A DNA stretch of 64,000 nucleotides from Helopsaltes ochotensis (taxonomy: Eukaryota; Chordata; Aves; Passeriformes; Locustellidae), in contig VXBM01000130.1 of NCBI GenBank assembly GCA_013400155.1, forward strand, positions 295,529 to 359,528, given 5' to 3'. The first letter of the stretch is position 1. Every line of letters begins with the position of its first letter. Under the pieces are notes generated by a model that saw nothing but the letters and a program-made list of their open reading frames with translations, made no database searches and had not been told where the DNA came from. Positions 12,901-25,100 of this stretch are shown piece after piece. The position numbers were made by a program, and so were the translations under genes.

Positions 12901-13736
12901 ATATATCTCTCAGTGAAATGAATGACCACCAAGATGGGCAAAAAACCCTAAGCACCAACAATCCCACACTCTTTCTATAGCAGTATTCAGCATTGCTGAA
13001 GAATGTTATTTTCTGTGCTTTATATGAGTATTCCTCTAGTCTTCTGCTCCTCTGAGCTAGGAAGGGTAAGCATATGTCATCACCTTGGCTGTCTCAGCTC
13101 CCTCCACCAGTTTCTACTGACATGTTTGGTTGAGCATGGTGAGAGGTACAAAAGTGTTTCCTGCTTCATAGTGTCACTCATAAATGCCTGGCTCTCTAGT
13201 ACACCTACCACTACACACAGTGTATATTTTAGGTTTATTTTATCTATCACTATTCAGAGACCAACTCACAAATCTTTATACTAATGTGTTACAGTATTTT
13301 TTTCACAAAGCAATTGCTTGATATTCAGTACTGTCATATTTTGCCTTTGAGAAAAGAGAGTAGTTATCATTGAGAAAATGTTAAACGATTAATTGCTATA
13401 TCCAGTTACAAAATCTACAATGAAAAAGTGTCTCAAAAATGCTCATAGTTATAAATGCATTTTTTAAAAATGCCATTGATGGTTACAGTTAAAACATACA
13501 AATCCCCTGGTTCAAATTTTCTAGTCATGGGGGTATAAAACTCAGGGTAATACTTCATTTTTGCTGCATAATATCTGTTACAAGCTATAATGCATCACTG
13601 ACAATCTAGTGATTCATGAAATGAAAACTCCTTCCTGTTTACATCAATGCAACATTCCCTGGGGGTTCTTCACGAATCACCTGTCCAGTTGTACAGCATG
13701 CAAAGCATGAGACATTTGCTGTCTTATGAAATTTTC

Positions 13737-13752
13737 TTTTTTTTTTTTTTTC
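13737..13752 (+). repeat. Poly-T tract (16 T) followed by CAG
   Basis: An uninterrupted T run followed by CAG resembles a polypyrimidine tract with a splice acceptor. No convincing open exon with a donor follows, so only the homopolymer is annotated. Confidence 0.8.
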
Positions 13753-16094
13753 AGAAACACTAGCCTTGGAGAAATTTCGGTTTCTTTTTCATAATCTGTC
13801 ACCAGAACATAAATATTCTCTCAGTGGGTGGAAACCGCAGACTGATAACTTCACCACTGGTGTTCTCTACAACTCAGTGAAAGACATGCAGCATCACACA
13901 TAATTCAAAAGGTTGCTTTGCATTTTTTTCCAGCTTCTCTTCAAAAAAAAAGCCTCTTTTACCTTTTACAGAACTATACTTCTGAAGCACAGATCACACA
14001 TATAAAACTAAGAGCATACTAGCTGATCCTAACCCAGAGAATGCAGAGACCAACTTGGCTTCCCATAGGCAGCATAGAAGGAAATTAGCCACCTGCTGAG
14101 AACAATCCTAATGCATTATCCATGAGGAGAAACGGAGGAAAAAGCAGTCTGGAGCACACCAATGTAGAATTATAAACCCATGCAAGTATCTGACTTCCTA
14201 CCCTGCCTTGAAGTGTGGTGCCTGTGTTCACTTTGAATGAAATCACTGCTCCATGCTGAGTCTCTGCTGAATTTCTTCTGACTGAGGAGGTGCTGCAGCG
14301 CAGCATGCTGCAGCTCCACCAGGCACATCCAGAAGGTGGAACAACACTGCATCTCTCACAGATTGGTGGCAGTTGCTGGTGCATCTATCTCATTTGGAAA
14401 ACACTTATTAAATTTGGCTTCTCAAGTTACTGCAGTCCTTCTCTGAGCAGGCTTTGGATAATTGATGGGTCTCAAATGGAAGCATCAGCGAGCAATTTTT
14501 ATTTTAGGAGGTTCACACATGCATAAACTCCTTTGGAAGTTTTGGCCTCTTGCCAGGTTCTGTGCTGTCTAGAGGACGTGAAGTGTTGTACATTTGAACA
14601 ATTTAGTGCTATATGCACTGTATAAATTGTGTCCTCCATATGCTGTATAGCTGACCAACTCTCATAGCTCATTAAAAAATAGAAAAGAGTTAATTAAAGT
14701 TTTGCCCACTCTTCATTTCTAGGGAATGTTCTCTCATCAGTGCTTGAATAACTGACTGAAACTGAGAGCAGTTTTACTTCTGAAAACTGTAGAGATTGAA
14801 TGATTGCAAATAACTTATATTAGACACTATTGTTTTGATCCTGCTCAAGAGCTCTTGCATTGTTTCACAGCCCTGTGAAATAATTGAGAATTCAATTCTT
14901 CAATGCAATGGGACTATTCTTCATAACTGCGACAGTACTTGGCCCAGAGGGACAAATGTCTGGTAAAAACATTATTTCCCTGAAAACTAAAATTCATGTT
15001 TCTTTAAAAGAGAAAGAAGTATCAGCGTATTTGTACCATGACAATCTGTCTCAGGGCTACCTATATTCCATGGACAGTAAATTAAAATATTAGGAATTTA
15101 GTCAAAGACAGATAAATTTCTCTTCCACATTTTTAATAACGCACAGTACGGAAGATGATCAATAATGCAACATGAATTGGTTTAGCCCCCACACAGAGAC
15201 ATATATAAACATTTTCTTTTAATCTGTTTCATTGCACAAAGAACAAATCCACTCTCTTCCCAAAGCATGAGCTGCTACATCAGCTTTGTCATGAGAAGTA
15301 TCCCTAAATCCACAATAACATTCAAACCAAAGCTGTAATTTGGGTTAGGATTTGGGTGAGTAATTATATCTAGATTTAAAATTATGCGGACCTTTCATAC
15401 TCTAAGGAAATCCAACTTTGGGTTTCAATTCATAGAATAAAAGACTTAAGTAAAATATTTTATAAAGGAATCCACTGATTTTCTTTTGGCATAACTGAAA
15501 GCTTGTTCTTGTAAAAATTTTACCTTAGGAATAGATAAAATGCCAATGGGACTAAGAAGGTCAACTTAAAGCAGCTTCTACATTTCCCAGAGTTTAAAAC
15601 ATGCAATTTATAAATGTTTTAAATAATTTTCAGTTATTAAAAAAATCTACTAAAATTTAGTTTGTGATATGTAAGCACAAATTCATTTGGACTTTTTGAA
15701 AAAAATTTAGTAATTAACATATTTTTCAGAATTCCCTACAGAAGAAACAGCTATACTTGGTCCAGGAACTTGCCATGATTCTTGTAGCTATGCAATCCAT
15801 GTTGTAACTAGGAAAAGGCAAAAGACTTGTTGTTGGTATGAGTTGGTATCATGAGAAATACGATATTCAGTTTTCTCTTTTTTGTAACTTTGGAAAGCTC
15901 TTACAAAATACATTGATTCACAGTGCATTCAATGGCTATCACAGGAACTTTTTTGTCACCTAAATAATTATTCTTTTAGATATTACAGAAATTTTCCCTT
16001 GTGACTTTATCTTAAAGAAAATATATGTCAAAAAAATTCAACAATCATGAGATTAAGCTAAAAAAATTCTGCTGAAGGAGTGTCATTAATTAGT

Positions 16095-16725
16095 TTGGAT
16101 GGGGGAAAGGGAAAATACCTTGTATTTTGCCAGTGATGAGCAAGGGGATTTTGTGCCTGGACTTGAAGAAATGATCAATAATGGGATCCTTTAATCAGCT
16201 TCAGGAGCAGCTGTGGCTGCAAAGAACCACCTGAAATGTTTCTACACAAAGGCAGGCCGAGTGAGGAACGAACAAGACAAGCTCAAAGCTTCAGCCCAGT
16301 CCTGGATATTTGATATCACCTGCTTAAGTTAAACCTGATGGGGTGTGTCCTGTAATCAGAGCACCCCGTTGGATTGTTACAGGCTCCTCTGGGGGGATAT
16401 ACAGGACAGAATATGGGCAGGCATAGCTGCTGTGTGCAATGGAAGGGATAGAATGTATGGAGCTCACAGCAGGCATTGGCACAATTGAGAGCCTCTGGGC
16501 TCTCGAGGGGCAAACAAATAACGTGGATGTCACAGTGCTAGTCTACTACTGCTCTCCAAGCCGGGATGATGATGTAAAAAATTATTTTTTGAGGAATCAA
16601 GAGACACTTCCAAGTCAACTGCTCTTGTCCTTACAGAGGACTTCAGCTTGTCAGAAATCAACTGGGAACTTCACACAGCTGGTACAACTTGAGCCAGAAG
16701 ATTCCTAAAAAATCTGTCACACATG
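16095..16725 (+). mobile_element. CR1 LINE ORF2 fragment (apurinic/apyrimidinic endonuclease domain), inactivated
   Basis: This is a decayed internal piece of CR1 covering the N-terminal endonuclease domain of ORF2. Conceptual translation on the plus strand gives TIESLWALEGQTNNVDV and VLVYYCSPSRDDD in one frame. It continues in another frame with STALVL, EDFS (16636-16647, where CR1 proteins usually have GDFN), INWE (16657-16668), HTAGTT, a TGA stop, and ARRFLK. Upstream DNA from about 16195 ('CAGGAGCAGCTGTGGCTGCA') also fits the CR1 order of a tyrosine-threonine-asparagine block and then an endonuclease ETWW-like region. The part from 16095 to 16195 is less certain. Stops, the frame change near 16570-16600 and the altered GDFN motif show it is dead. 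The 89-codon ORF at 16439-16708 and its minus-strand shadows (16316-16533) all come from it. No 3' tail is present, so this is a remnant of a longer insertion. Confidence 0.85.
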
Positions 16726-17368
16726 CAGTGTAATATTTCTGAATCTTTTGGTGGCTTTTGATAACAGTGTTTCTGTAGCTCTCTGAAAATAACTCACCTT
16801 GTAGAAGCTAAATCATTCCTTCTGGTCACTGCAGTACCACTTTATCACCTTGAATAAGGGTTTTCTGATCCTATTTCTACAAGTTACACAGTTCCCATGA
16901 GCTTTTCTATGGATTTCTCGCTGTTATGGTGTAAGTTATTTTTCTAAATAGAAACTGAGAGACATTATTTATTTATTTTGGGTTTAGAAAAATCCAAACC
17001 ATGTCTTAACTCTGCAGAGAAAGGCTAGCAAAATGAATGGCCTAGAATACATGTAAAAGAAGTGCGATTACACTGAAAGCTTATAAAGTGCTGTATAGGA
17101 AATTATAGTTCAGCATAAGAGATTCTGAATCTTACACTAAGATGCTTTTCCCTTAAGTTTGGATTATGTAAAATCAACCTCAAGCATTATATAAGCATAT
17201 GGAAGTCAGTAATACTTTCAATAAGAATTTCACTTCCATTCTGGCTAGATGAGGCTTATTATCTTTAAGTATTAGCAGAAATTTACTGTAGATGGAAGCA
17301 GCCAGCTCAGATAATTTTTGATTTTCCTGTTTCTAAAGAAAAAGTCTACTGTAATATCCCTGTAACAG
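16726..17368. other. AT-rich non-coding stretch, nothing recognised
   Basis: No ORF of note, transposon or structured repeat was seen between the CR1 endonuclease fragment and the first copy of the 110-bp repeat. Confidence 0.55.
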
Positions 17369-17479
17369 AATTAAAATTCAAATTACTTAAGATTCAATTC
17401 CCTATTATTATTATTATTATCCGTACAATATTTAAGATTTGGATTCATTTCTATCTTGTTGTTCCTTTCTTTGTTGCAA
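17369..17479 (+). repeat. Unknown ~110-bp direct repeat, copy 1
   Basis: It aligns with 18993-19100 in the same orientation. Shared blocks include AATTAAAA.TTCAA, 'AGATTCAATTCCCTATTATT', 'CATACAATA'/'CGTACAATA', 'TTGGATTCATTTCT', 'ATCTTGTT' and 'TTGTTGCAA'. Copies differ by substitutions, ATT-unit number and small indels. Similarity stops abruptly after TTGTTGCAA. It may be two insertions of an unrecognised dispersed repeat or an old local duplication. Confidence 0.8.
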
Positions 17480-18992
17480 CTATACAAATATCTGTACAGA
17501 TGTTCTTTAAATCAAAAGATTGTTATAAATAACAGATGAAGGTTGTTAAGCTCAATGTGAATCAATCATGGATCTGTGAAATTTGTAGCACTGCAATATA
17601 TACGATGACACCATAAACTATTACTGTTTCAGAAACCTTAACAGCATAATATTACCTATTCATCAGCACAACTATTAAAAATGTATTTGAGAAATATTTC
17701 TTTGAAGTAAAAATATTATTGGAGTACTCAAAACAGCTCTACCTAGAAAAGATGATGATTCCTCAGGGACCTTATCTTGGACCTTCAATCTTTTCCAAAC
17801 TGTAAAGGTTCTCACACTAATTGCATATTCAAGAAAAATGCATGCACAGGCCTACACAAACGCACACATACATCCAAGGAAAAAACTTGATTTGAAGAGG
17901 GATACCACATGAATTCTTTTAGAGGACCATTTAGTTTATTTTTTCCTAAATTAACGTCAAGACTGGTGTGTTCACATGACAAGACTAATATCGCAAAACA
18001 TCTACACATTTCAGTTTCAGATGAGACAAATCTGCAAATCTGCTAAACATTCATCATCCTATAGAGAGTCAAGGATAAAAAGACGTACCAGCTACTGCAC
18101 ATTTCCAGGAGTTTCTACTGAGCAGAAGTTTGCAATTTATAAACAATTATAGATGAATTCATTTGCTGTAAACAGTGTTTGCTATAAACACCAAGCAGAG
18201 ATGTTCACAGTGTTAAGGTCTATGAGCTCCTAATTGAACCATTGACAGCTCTACTTGTAGGGAAAAGCAATCACAAAAACAAATGGAAAATATTTATCTA
18301 CCTACACATTGTTATTGCCTAAAGAGCATTCCACCAAATGGACACTTCTCTCCACTTCTCTCCACTTCTCTCCAGTTACGACTCAACCCTTTCACAGCTT
18401 CTGTCATGTATTACATCAGACAAAGGTCACTGTTTTCTTCTGATGAGAGTATGATAGAATGATAGAAACATACTGCAGTTTCTTTAAAAACTCCACCTTC
18501 TTGTTACTTTTTATCATCTCAGGAATAAAATTTTACCCCCATGTATGGAACTAAAAGTAGTGCAGATCATTTGATTTTTGTAGTGCTGTGGTGCTACTAC
18601 AGTGGCTACAAAAGTGTAAAAATATTTGTAAGGACACAGATATTGGAAAACATGCTTTTGTGAGAAAGTGCATAAGACAGAGGCTATTGGTTTATTTCAG
18701 GGATTTCATGAAGAACTGCCCATGGATGATTTTATAAATCTATCTCCAGGTGATTTACAATCTTTATCCTCTTTTTGCTTCTGCCCTCCACTTCAGAATA
18801 ACCCTTTAAGGCTTCTAACTATTCAACTTCCATGCCACTTTGCTCTCTTTTTTCAGAAACATGATATACTACAGCTCAAATGCAACCCTTCTGTTATTTG
18901 TGTTTGGGTAGAGAGCCCAGACATATTGCAAAATGAAACAAACAAAATATTGACTGAGCACTGGCTTGGTTTTTTCCAATATTAAAAAAAAA
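17480..18992. other. AT-rich non-coding spacer between the two 110-bp repeat copies
   Basis: Nothing gene-like was recognised. It contains a 10-bp tandem repeat at 18343-18372. The 105-codon plus-strand ORF at 18668-18985 has no known motif and no splice context that I can support. Confidence 0.5.
18343..18372 (+). repeat. 10-bp tandem repeat, three units
   Basis: CACTTCTCTC is repeated three times exactly, at 18343, 18353 and 18363. It is a pyrimidine-only strand apart from one A per unit. Confidence 0.92.
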
Positions 18993-19100
18993 AATTAAAA
19001 ATTCAAAAAATTCAAAGATTCAATTCCCTATTATTATTATCATCCATACAATAGTTAAGCTTTGGATTCATTTCTGTATCTTGTTCCTTTTTTTGTTGCA
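18993..19100 (+). repeat. Unknown ~110-bp direct repeat, copy 2
   Basis: This is the partner of 17369-17479. The core GATTCAATTCCCTATTATT is identical. Copy 2 has a shorter ATT run with a C interruption and extra A's at its 5' end. Sequence after 19100 does not match copy 1's flank. Confidence 0.8.
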
Positions 19101-19376
19101 AAAAAATGTTGCAGTCGAGAATAAATGGTACACCTTGGCACCTAGAGTAAGAAGCTGCAAATACCTGTTTCATCCCCTGTTCCGCCCTAACTGGGAGTGC
19201 TCTGTAAGTGCTTCCTAGAGTACAGAACATCATGTTTCCAAAATAACCAAAAAAGGCACAGTAACAAAAGGCTTCACCAAAACATTTGGAGTCAGTGAAA
19301 AGTCCCTCAGGAACTACAATTCTTCTATCACACCACTAAAGATCTATCTATACCAAGCAATATATTTATATAGCAC
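19101..19376. other. Short non-coding spacer
   Basis: Nothing is recognised between the repeat copy and the LTR start. Confidence 0.5.
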
Positions 19377-19872
19377 TGTTCTGGTTTGAAAACAAAATCA
19401 GTGTGACACTCTAAGTCAGAAATGCAATTTAATAAGAGGAAAAGAAAGAAGTAAAGTAAAATAAAATAAAATAAATGCAATAGTGCAAAAACAAAACCAC
19501 TGACAGAGTCAGAATACAACCTGACACCCTGTTAGTTAGGGTGGTGGTAGTGATCCAGATGAAGCAGTCTAGTTGAAGCGATGATCTCATAGAAAGGTCT
19601 GGTAGCTCTTGTCCTCTGCAAAATCTCTGTGGGTAAGGGCCCCAGTGCTGTCCCAAATCCCACATTATATCCAGGTGGGATTGCTTGGCTCCTCCCTCTG
19701 GGTGGAGCATCTCACAATGGGCTGATCTCATTCTATGAGTCATGCAGTGGGTCCTTGATTGCCCATTAACAGAGAGAGCTCCTGGAGAGAGTTACCTGTG
19801 AGTCATGTGGCAAGGCATTGATGGGAGATTAACAGGACATAAGGGAAGCATTGCCCCACCTTGGTTTCAACA
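19377..19872 (-). mobile_element. Solo LTR of an endogenous retrovirus (passerine type), ~496 bp
   Basis: On the minus strand the block runs from TGTTGAAACC to CAAACCAGAACA, with inverted TGTT...AACA ends. It contains a TATA-like GATATAATG near 19666, an ATTAAA polyadenylation signal near 19430 and a C/T-rich stretch with TTTTATTTTATTTT before it. The order of promoter, poly(A) signal and CA end is that of an LTR on the minus strand, and the sequence resembles songbird ERV LTRs I recall. There is no adjacent gag-pol-env sequence, so it is solo. No clean target-site duplication: the flanks are agcac on the left and gctca on the right. The minus-strand ORFs at 19328-19743 are read-through of the LTR, not genes. 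Confidence 0.75.
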
Positions 19873-21440
19873 GCTCATGAAGATGGTGATAGAATACAGA
19901 CTTTGGGCACATCTTGCATTGTAACCTAGGACAAGCACCTAGCACAATCCCATTTGCAGTAACAATAGCTCAAATAACTACTTAAATATCCAGGGTGAAA
20001 TTCATGCTTCAAAAATTTTAATTCTAACTATAATTAAAATTGTGTTATATGCTACAGTATAATTTATTAATGGTTAATATATATTTCTGTCACTGTAAAA
20101 GCCTTCAGGTCATTTATTGCTTTTGAATAGAGGATGTCCAATACAAAATGGCAGATAATCACTTGTGTATCATTAATTTGGTATCAATAACTGAATACAG
20201 AAAAAGGCAGAGATGAGTGCAAACTCTGCCATGCAATAAGGAAAATAGAATTATATTGTTTTCCGTTTCAATATTTGATTTATCAGGTTTGCCTTGATTC
20301 CTTTTATTTTTGGCTTAAATAGTCAAGGAAGTATGATGATGAATAGCTCAATACAAAATATCACCTTGTTTGTTATCAAAGGATGCACAGGGAGCAAGGG
20401 GAGGTATGACCAACCTCTTGTCACCCTTGTTCTCTTATTTACATTCTCTAGCACTAGCAATATTTGTTTAGTTTTAATTATGTATTATCATGATACAGTA
20501 GGGTAAAATACAACAGGCAAAGCCAAATTCTTCTGGGTTCTTTTATTTCTATTCCTTTTTCCCCATTTATGTGTGTGTGCCAGGAAGAGTGCCTGCAAAT
20601 TAGAACACAAACAAAATGTGTCACTGTCTTTATTTCTTTTTTCTTTTCAGATGAAGCAATGTTTCTATTTTCTGTTTTCTGTCTCTTTGTTTAAGAAACA
20701 ATTATTGTCCTTGTCGAAATCGCAAAATGGCATTGCTAACATCATTGGATTTTGAAGTGCACTTTTCTTGTTTAATTGTAAAGTGTGTTTTTAAAATATC
20801 TATAAAATATTTCTCTATTTTGTGTAGTTGTGCAGGCAGCTGACTGGGTGACTCTAGCGCCTTTGCAGAAAGTCCACATTCTCTGATGGACAGGGTCAGA
20901 TTTAAGCCTCTAGAAAAGTCATATCATATTTTAAAGTGGTGATTTTTCTCTATTGTCTGCATATAAATCAGAATAACATAAAATTATTTTCCTAAAATAT
21001 CGTAATTTAAGAATTTTAAAGTGTTATGGGGGAAAAAAGAGAGGGGGGGAAAAGCGAACTTTAAATTATCAAACTAATTGTACAAACCACATGTGGGGAC
21101 TATTTTCCAAAGGGCAATCTTAGGTAGGCAGCAGACATTCAGCTATTCAGGCTGAGCCATACAGACAAAAAAAATGTAACTTCCCAAAGACAGTTTAGCA
21201 CTTGGGCATCATTCTGCTCTTGAAATATGTTCATAATCCTCAATGGAAAATGAGTACTTAGTCAATGACCTTTTCAAAATCTCCTCCTGCAATATATACT
21301 GCTTTTACTGTTCTGCTCATGATATTAGGTGGAAAAATCTTCTGACCTAACACAGCTTTCCTCTGGAAATGCTGATTCAGCAAAACTGGAATTAGCTGAT
21401 TTCCAATTTTTGAGGCAATGATGACTGACTTGACAGTGCC
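19873..21440. other. AT-rich non-coding stretch, no gene seen
   Basis: Nothing coding is recognised. Short plus-strand ORFs (20294-20506, 20573-20755) are low-complexity and lack homology features. A G-run ('agaggggggga') lies near 21040. Confidence 0.55.
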
Positions 21441-22114
21441 CAGGTGGAAAGGGACCTGGGAGTTCTGGTGACAGCAGCTGAACAGGAGCCAGCGGTGTGC
21501 CCTGATGGCCATGGAGGCCGATGGCATCCTGGCCTGGATCAGGAATGGTGTGGGCAGCAGGAGCAGGGAGGTCATTCTTCCCCTGCACTGGGCACTGGTG
21601 AGGCCGCACCTCGAGTGCTGTGTCCAGTTCTGACCCCTCAGTTTAGGAAGGATGCTGAGACGCTTGAGCGCGTCCAGAGGAGGCAACGAGGCGGGTGAGG
21701 GGCTTGGAGCACAAGCCCTGTGAGGAACGGCCGAGGGAGCTGGATGTGTTTAGCCTGGAGAAAAAAGGAGACTCGGAGGTGCCCTTATCTCTGTCTACAA
21801 CTCCCTGAAAGGTGGCTGTAGCCAGGTGGGGTTGGTCTCTTTCTCCAGGCAGCAACAGACAGAGCATGAGGACAGAGTCTTAAGCTGCACTGGGGGAAAT
21901 ATAGGCTGGATATTAAGAAAATGTTTTTTACAGAAAGGGTGATAAAGTACCGGAATGGTCTGCCCAGGGAGGTGGTGGAGTCACCATCCCTGGACGTGTT
22001 TAAAAAAAGACTGGATGAGGCACTCGGTGCCATGGTCTAGTTGAGGTGTTAGGGCATGGGTTGGACTCGATGATCTTGAAGATCTCTTCCAACCTAGTGA
22101 TTCTGTGTGATTCT
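21441..22114 (+). mobile_element. CR1 LINE, 5'-truncated 3' end (best-preserved copy)
   Basis: This GC-rich block begins 'GTGGAAAGGGACCTGGGAGT'. It continues with 'GCATCCTGGCCTGGATCAGG', 'GGTGAGGCCGCACCTCGAGT' and 'GAGGGAGCTGGATGTGTTTA' (end of the reverse transcriptase and 3' UTR). It then has 'CTGCCCAGGGAGGTGGTGGA', 'GTTGGACTCGATGATCTTGA' and the tail 'TCTTCCAACCTAGTGATTCT' followed by GTGTGATTCT. The terminal ATTCTGTG-type octamer repeats are the hallmark of CR1. CpG sites and the block order are better kept than in the other copies here, suggesting a younger subfamily, though I cannot name it without alignment. ORFs on both strands (21258-22033) are shadows. Confidence 0.95.
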
Positions 22115-25100
22115 CAGTCTGAGTTCTTGCCAGTCACCAACCTTCTCATGCTAGGAACAGTCCCAAAACGTGGAGCTCCTTGACTTCATGGACTCCCAAC
22201 AACATCTTCCATGGTGTTTTGGGGAGACATGGCTTCTAGCGTTTCCCACCCTCTGCCAAACAGGAGAAGGAGCAGGATGCTGCTGAAGGACTGACCTGCC
22301 CACTCTCACTGCTCCCAGCCACACCACTTGGCTCGTCAGCTGCGCAGATAGCAGCAGCCTGCAGAAGCAAACTCTGAACCCCAGGGCACAGGAAGCTGCC
22401 TTGTGAGAGGTTTTAATGCCCAGGTAGCTGCAGATATAGAAATTCTAGCAACCTTGATGATGCCAGGTTTGTGACAGCTTGTTTATGTGTGAGCTGCTGA
22501 GGGGCCTGACTTGCTTCTTACCCGCTGCCTGGCTGCGCAGTAGGATGCTAGTGTCTGATAAAAAGGAGATGTTTGGATGATCCACTCTTAAAACCAAACC
22601 TCATGTTTATATCTTACAAATGGTCTGTTCTAAAAGCTAAAAGCAAATCACAAATTACAGATCTGTTTATATGCATGCCTTGTGAATCAGTTTTATGAGA
22701 CTAGAGCTATAAACTGTTATAACAGGTGAAAGTTTTGTGAGCAGTGAGAAATTCATTTCAGCCAGAAAAAACTTTTTAAGGATGACAATGCAATTACAGG
22801 CACAGGGAAGTCCTTGGAGAAGGTATTGGCTGTGTCTACAAGAGGCCACAGGGAACATGAAAAGCTTAAGTGTTCTCAGCCATAGCTGTGTCTGCACTAT
22901 GGCTAGACAAAAAGTTTTGAATAAAAGCAGGATGAGTAGGACAGTCTTTAACAAAAGGAAAAGAGTGTGAGGACCCTGCTGTGCCTATTTTTGAAACCCA
23001 GCATTCAGCAGACAGGGTGATCTTAGGTAGATACCTCAGCTGCAAGTGTTACTTTAAAGGTCAGTATAACTAGACATTAGGCATTCAGGGTAAAGCTCTT
23101 CCGACAAGGATTAATTAACTGGGTTTCCGAGATGGTGACTGAGTGCCCTTTTAGCAGTAAATTCCAAACAAGTCAACTGTCAGTGTCTTAGCAAGAAATT
23201 CCAAAGCAAGCCCTAGATGTCAGTTTGTTTTAGGTTCCCAGCTCCTGGGTTAATTGGTTCCTGGTGTTCACAGGCAGCCTGGTAGCCTTGCAGCTTAGGG
23301 CACAAGCTATTGTCATTCACTGCAGGCATTTCCAGCAAACTAAAACATTCCACATCAGTTGTTAAAATATCTGGAAAGTCCACAGGAGACAATGTGGTCT
23401 GTGAGCTGACCTTTTGTTCAGATTTGTAATTTAAAAAAACAAAATCAACAAAAGCCACCAAACCAAAACACAGACATCTTAACAATAAATATTTGCATTT
23501 TTCATTTAGCTCTATTGTCCATCACTTCAGAAAGTTACATCAATACTCAAAGCAATATGTAGTTCACTCTACATACTAGTGATAAAAATACTTAGTGATG
23601 AATTCTTTAAAAATGAAGCTTATAGGAAAATCTGGAGTGTGTAAATTCACAGAGCGCATTTTACAATTTTACCAAGTTTCAGTGTTAGCCTGTTGCAAAA
23701 CAGGACAGTGATTAGACAAGGAACATCATCTACAGCCTCTGCCCCCAAATGGATACAACTTGGATAAAAAGCTTAGCATCATTCATTATTTGTCAGCGTA
23801 ACTCAAGACCCCATGGCCAACCACTCTTGGGGAGGCTAATCCAAAGCCACAGAGAGAACACACAATATTATCTCTTTCTTGGTTTTTCACAAACTTTTTT
23901 AGTGTGTAGTGAGCAGAAACCCACAGAGCCTTCACAAATTCAGGAAGGAGAAGGAGATACAATTTGAGAAGTGGAGTGGGATGTCATGAGACCTGAATTT
24001 GGGAGCCATTCCACAGTCTGCAGAGGGATAACCGCGCAGCAAATATAAGTTACTTGTCAAAATTGTGTTTAGCATTTCTTAAAGGAACAATTCCTGATGA
24101 CAAGGTTGTGCTTTTCCTCTCTCTCTATGTATGCATATACATGAATAAAACCCTTGCAAACTCTGGTGCTGGTTGGGACTAGAGATCTGATAATGCTTTT
24201 ATACTGCAAATACAGTGGTAGCTAATGTACAGTCTGTTGACATTTCATCAAAGATGACAGATTGAAAATAAAAGCACAGCACCCTGATATTTAGAGAAGT
24301 GATATGTAGCTACCCAAATCAACATGATTAATCACACACACAGCTGTCTCTTCCCATTTTTAGTAGTCACAAACAGTAGCAAAGATTCCTCTGCTCCATG
24401 TATCCCTATTTTGCTCTGCAGTGATTTGTTCAGAAAGATCTGAACTGGCTATAAAAATGTGACCTATATAGCCTGTAATAACAAAACAGTGTAAACCCCA
24501 ACACGAATACACTAATTGCAAGTTTCCTACAATTCAGTTAATTAGGGAATATATTTACATCAACATGATTTTGAGCAGGGTAAATGTAGTTGGATCTACA
24601 TACATTGTATCTTTTCACTGTTCCCGACATGTAGTCCACAAGCAAACCTGGGAGCAAACAACCTGTTCCCCAGCATTTTGCACAGACCACCATCCATGCT
24701 TGCTTTTTCTCCCTCACCCTGGGTGACTGAACTAATACAGGAAATGTAAGTTGGTTACCTTTTCTGACAATTCCAGTACTTGCTTCTGGCTTCTTCCACT
24801 TTTCCAGCAGTTGACAGCCTCCGAGTCACAACTCTGGTGCTTTTATATTCAATAACTTGGCATGAATGTCACTTCCAGCATGTTTTCAAAGGTGTTTGGA
24901 AGCTCCAAATGTCTTTTAGCTAGAACTAAGAATTAAAAATTTCTGTTACAGGAAAGATTTCTGAAAGTTACAACATTAGTTTCTGTTCTCACAGACAAAG
25001 GCAGGTTATTTCAACGTTTATCTTTGAGGATGAGAAGAAGAGACAATTACACTTTAGGTTTGCTTACAGCTAATGAATAAACTATCAAACAACATCTTCA

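Larger units (their letters stand above)
9844..16094. other. AT-rich non-coding stretch, no gene seen
   Basis: No gene or clear transposon was recognised. A short imperfect tandem copy lies at 9881-9930 (units beginning TTCTTCTATCTTATAGG and TTCTTATCTTATAGG). A 16-T run lies at 13737-13752. Minus-strand ORFs of 93-99 codons (10750-11031, 11048-11338, 14085-14384) show no family motifs and no paired splice sites. A somewhat GC-richer patch near 14270-14350 gives overlapping ORFs on both strands but resembles nothing known to me. Confidence 0.5.

Noticed and set aside
13737..13870. Poly-T plus CAG, a possible splice acceptor followed by an exon
   Set aside because: No convincing open exon bounded by a donor follows. 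The T run is an ordinary homopolymer.
21258..22033. Up to 142-codon ORFs on both strands
   Set aside because: They are explained by the CR1 at 21441-22114. None reads the CR1 protein intact.
24090..24190. TATA-like run plus AATAAA resembling an LTR end
   Set aside because: No TG/CA borders, no duplication and no recognisable family. AT-rich sequence gives these signals often.
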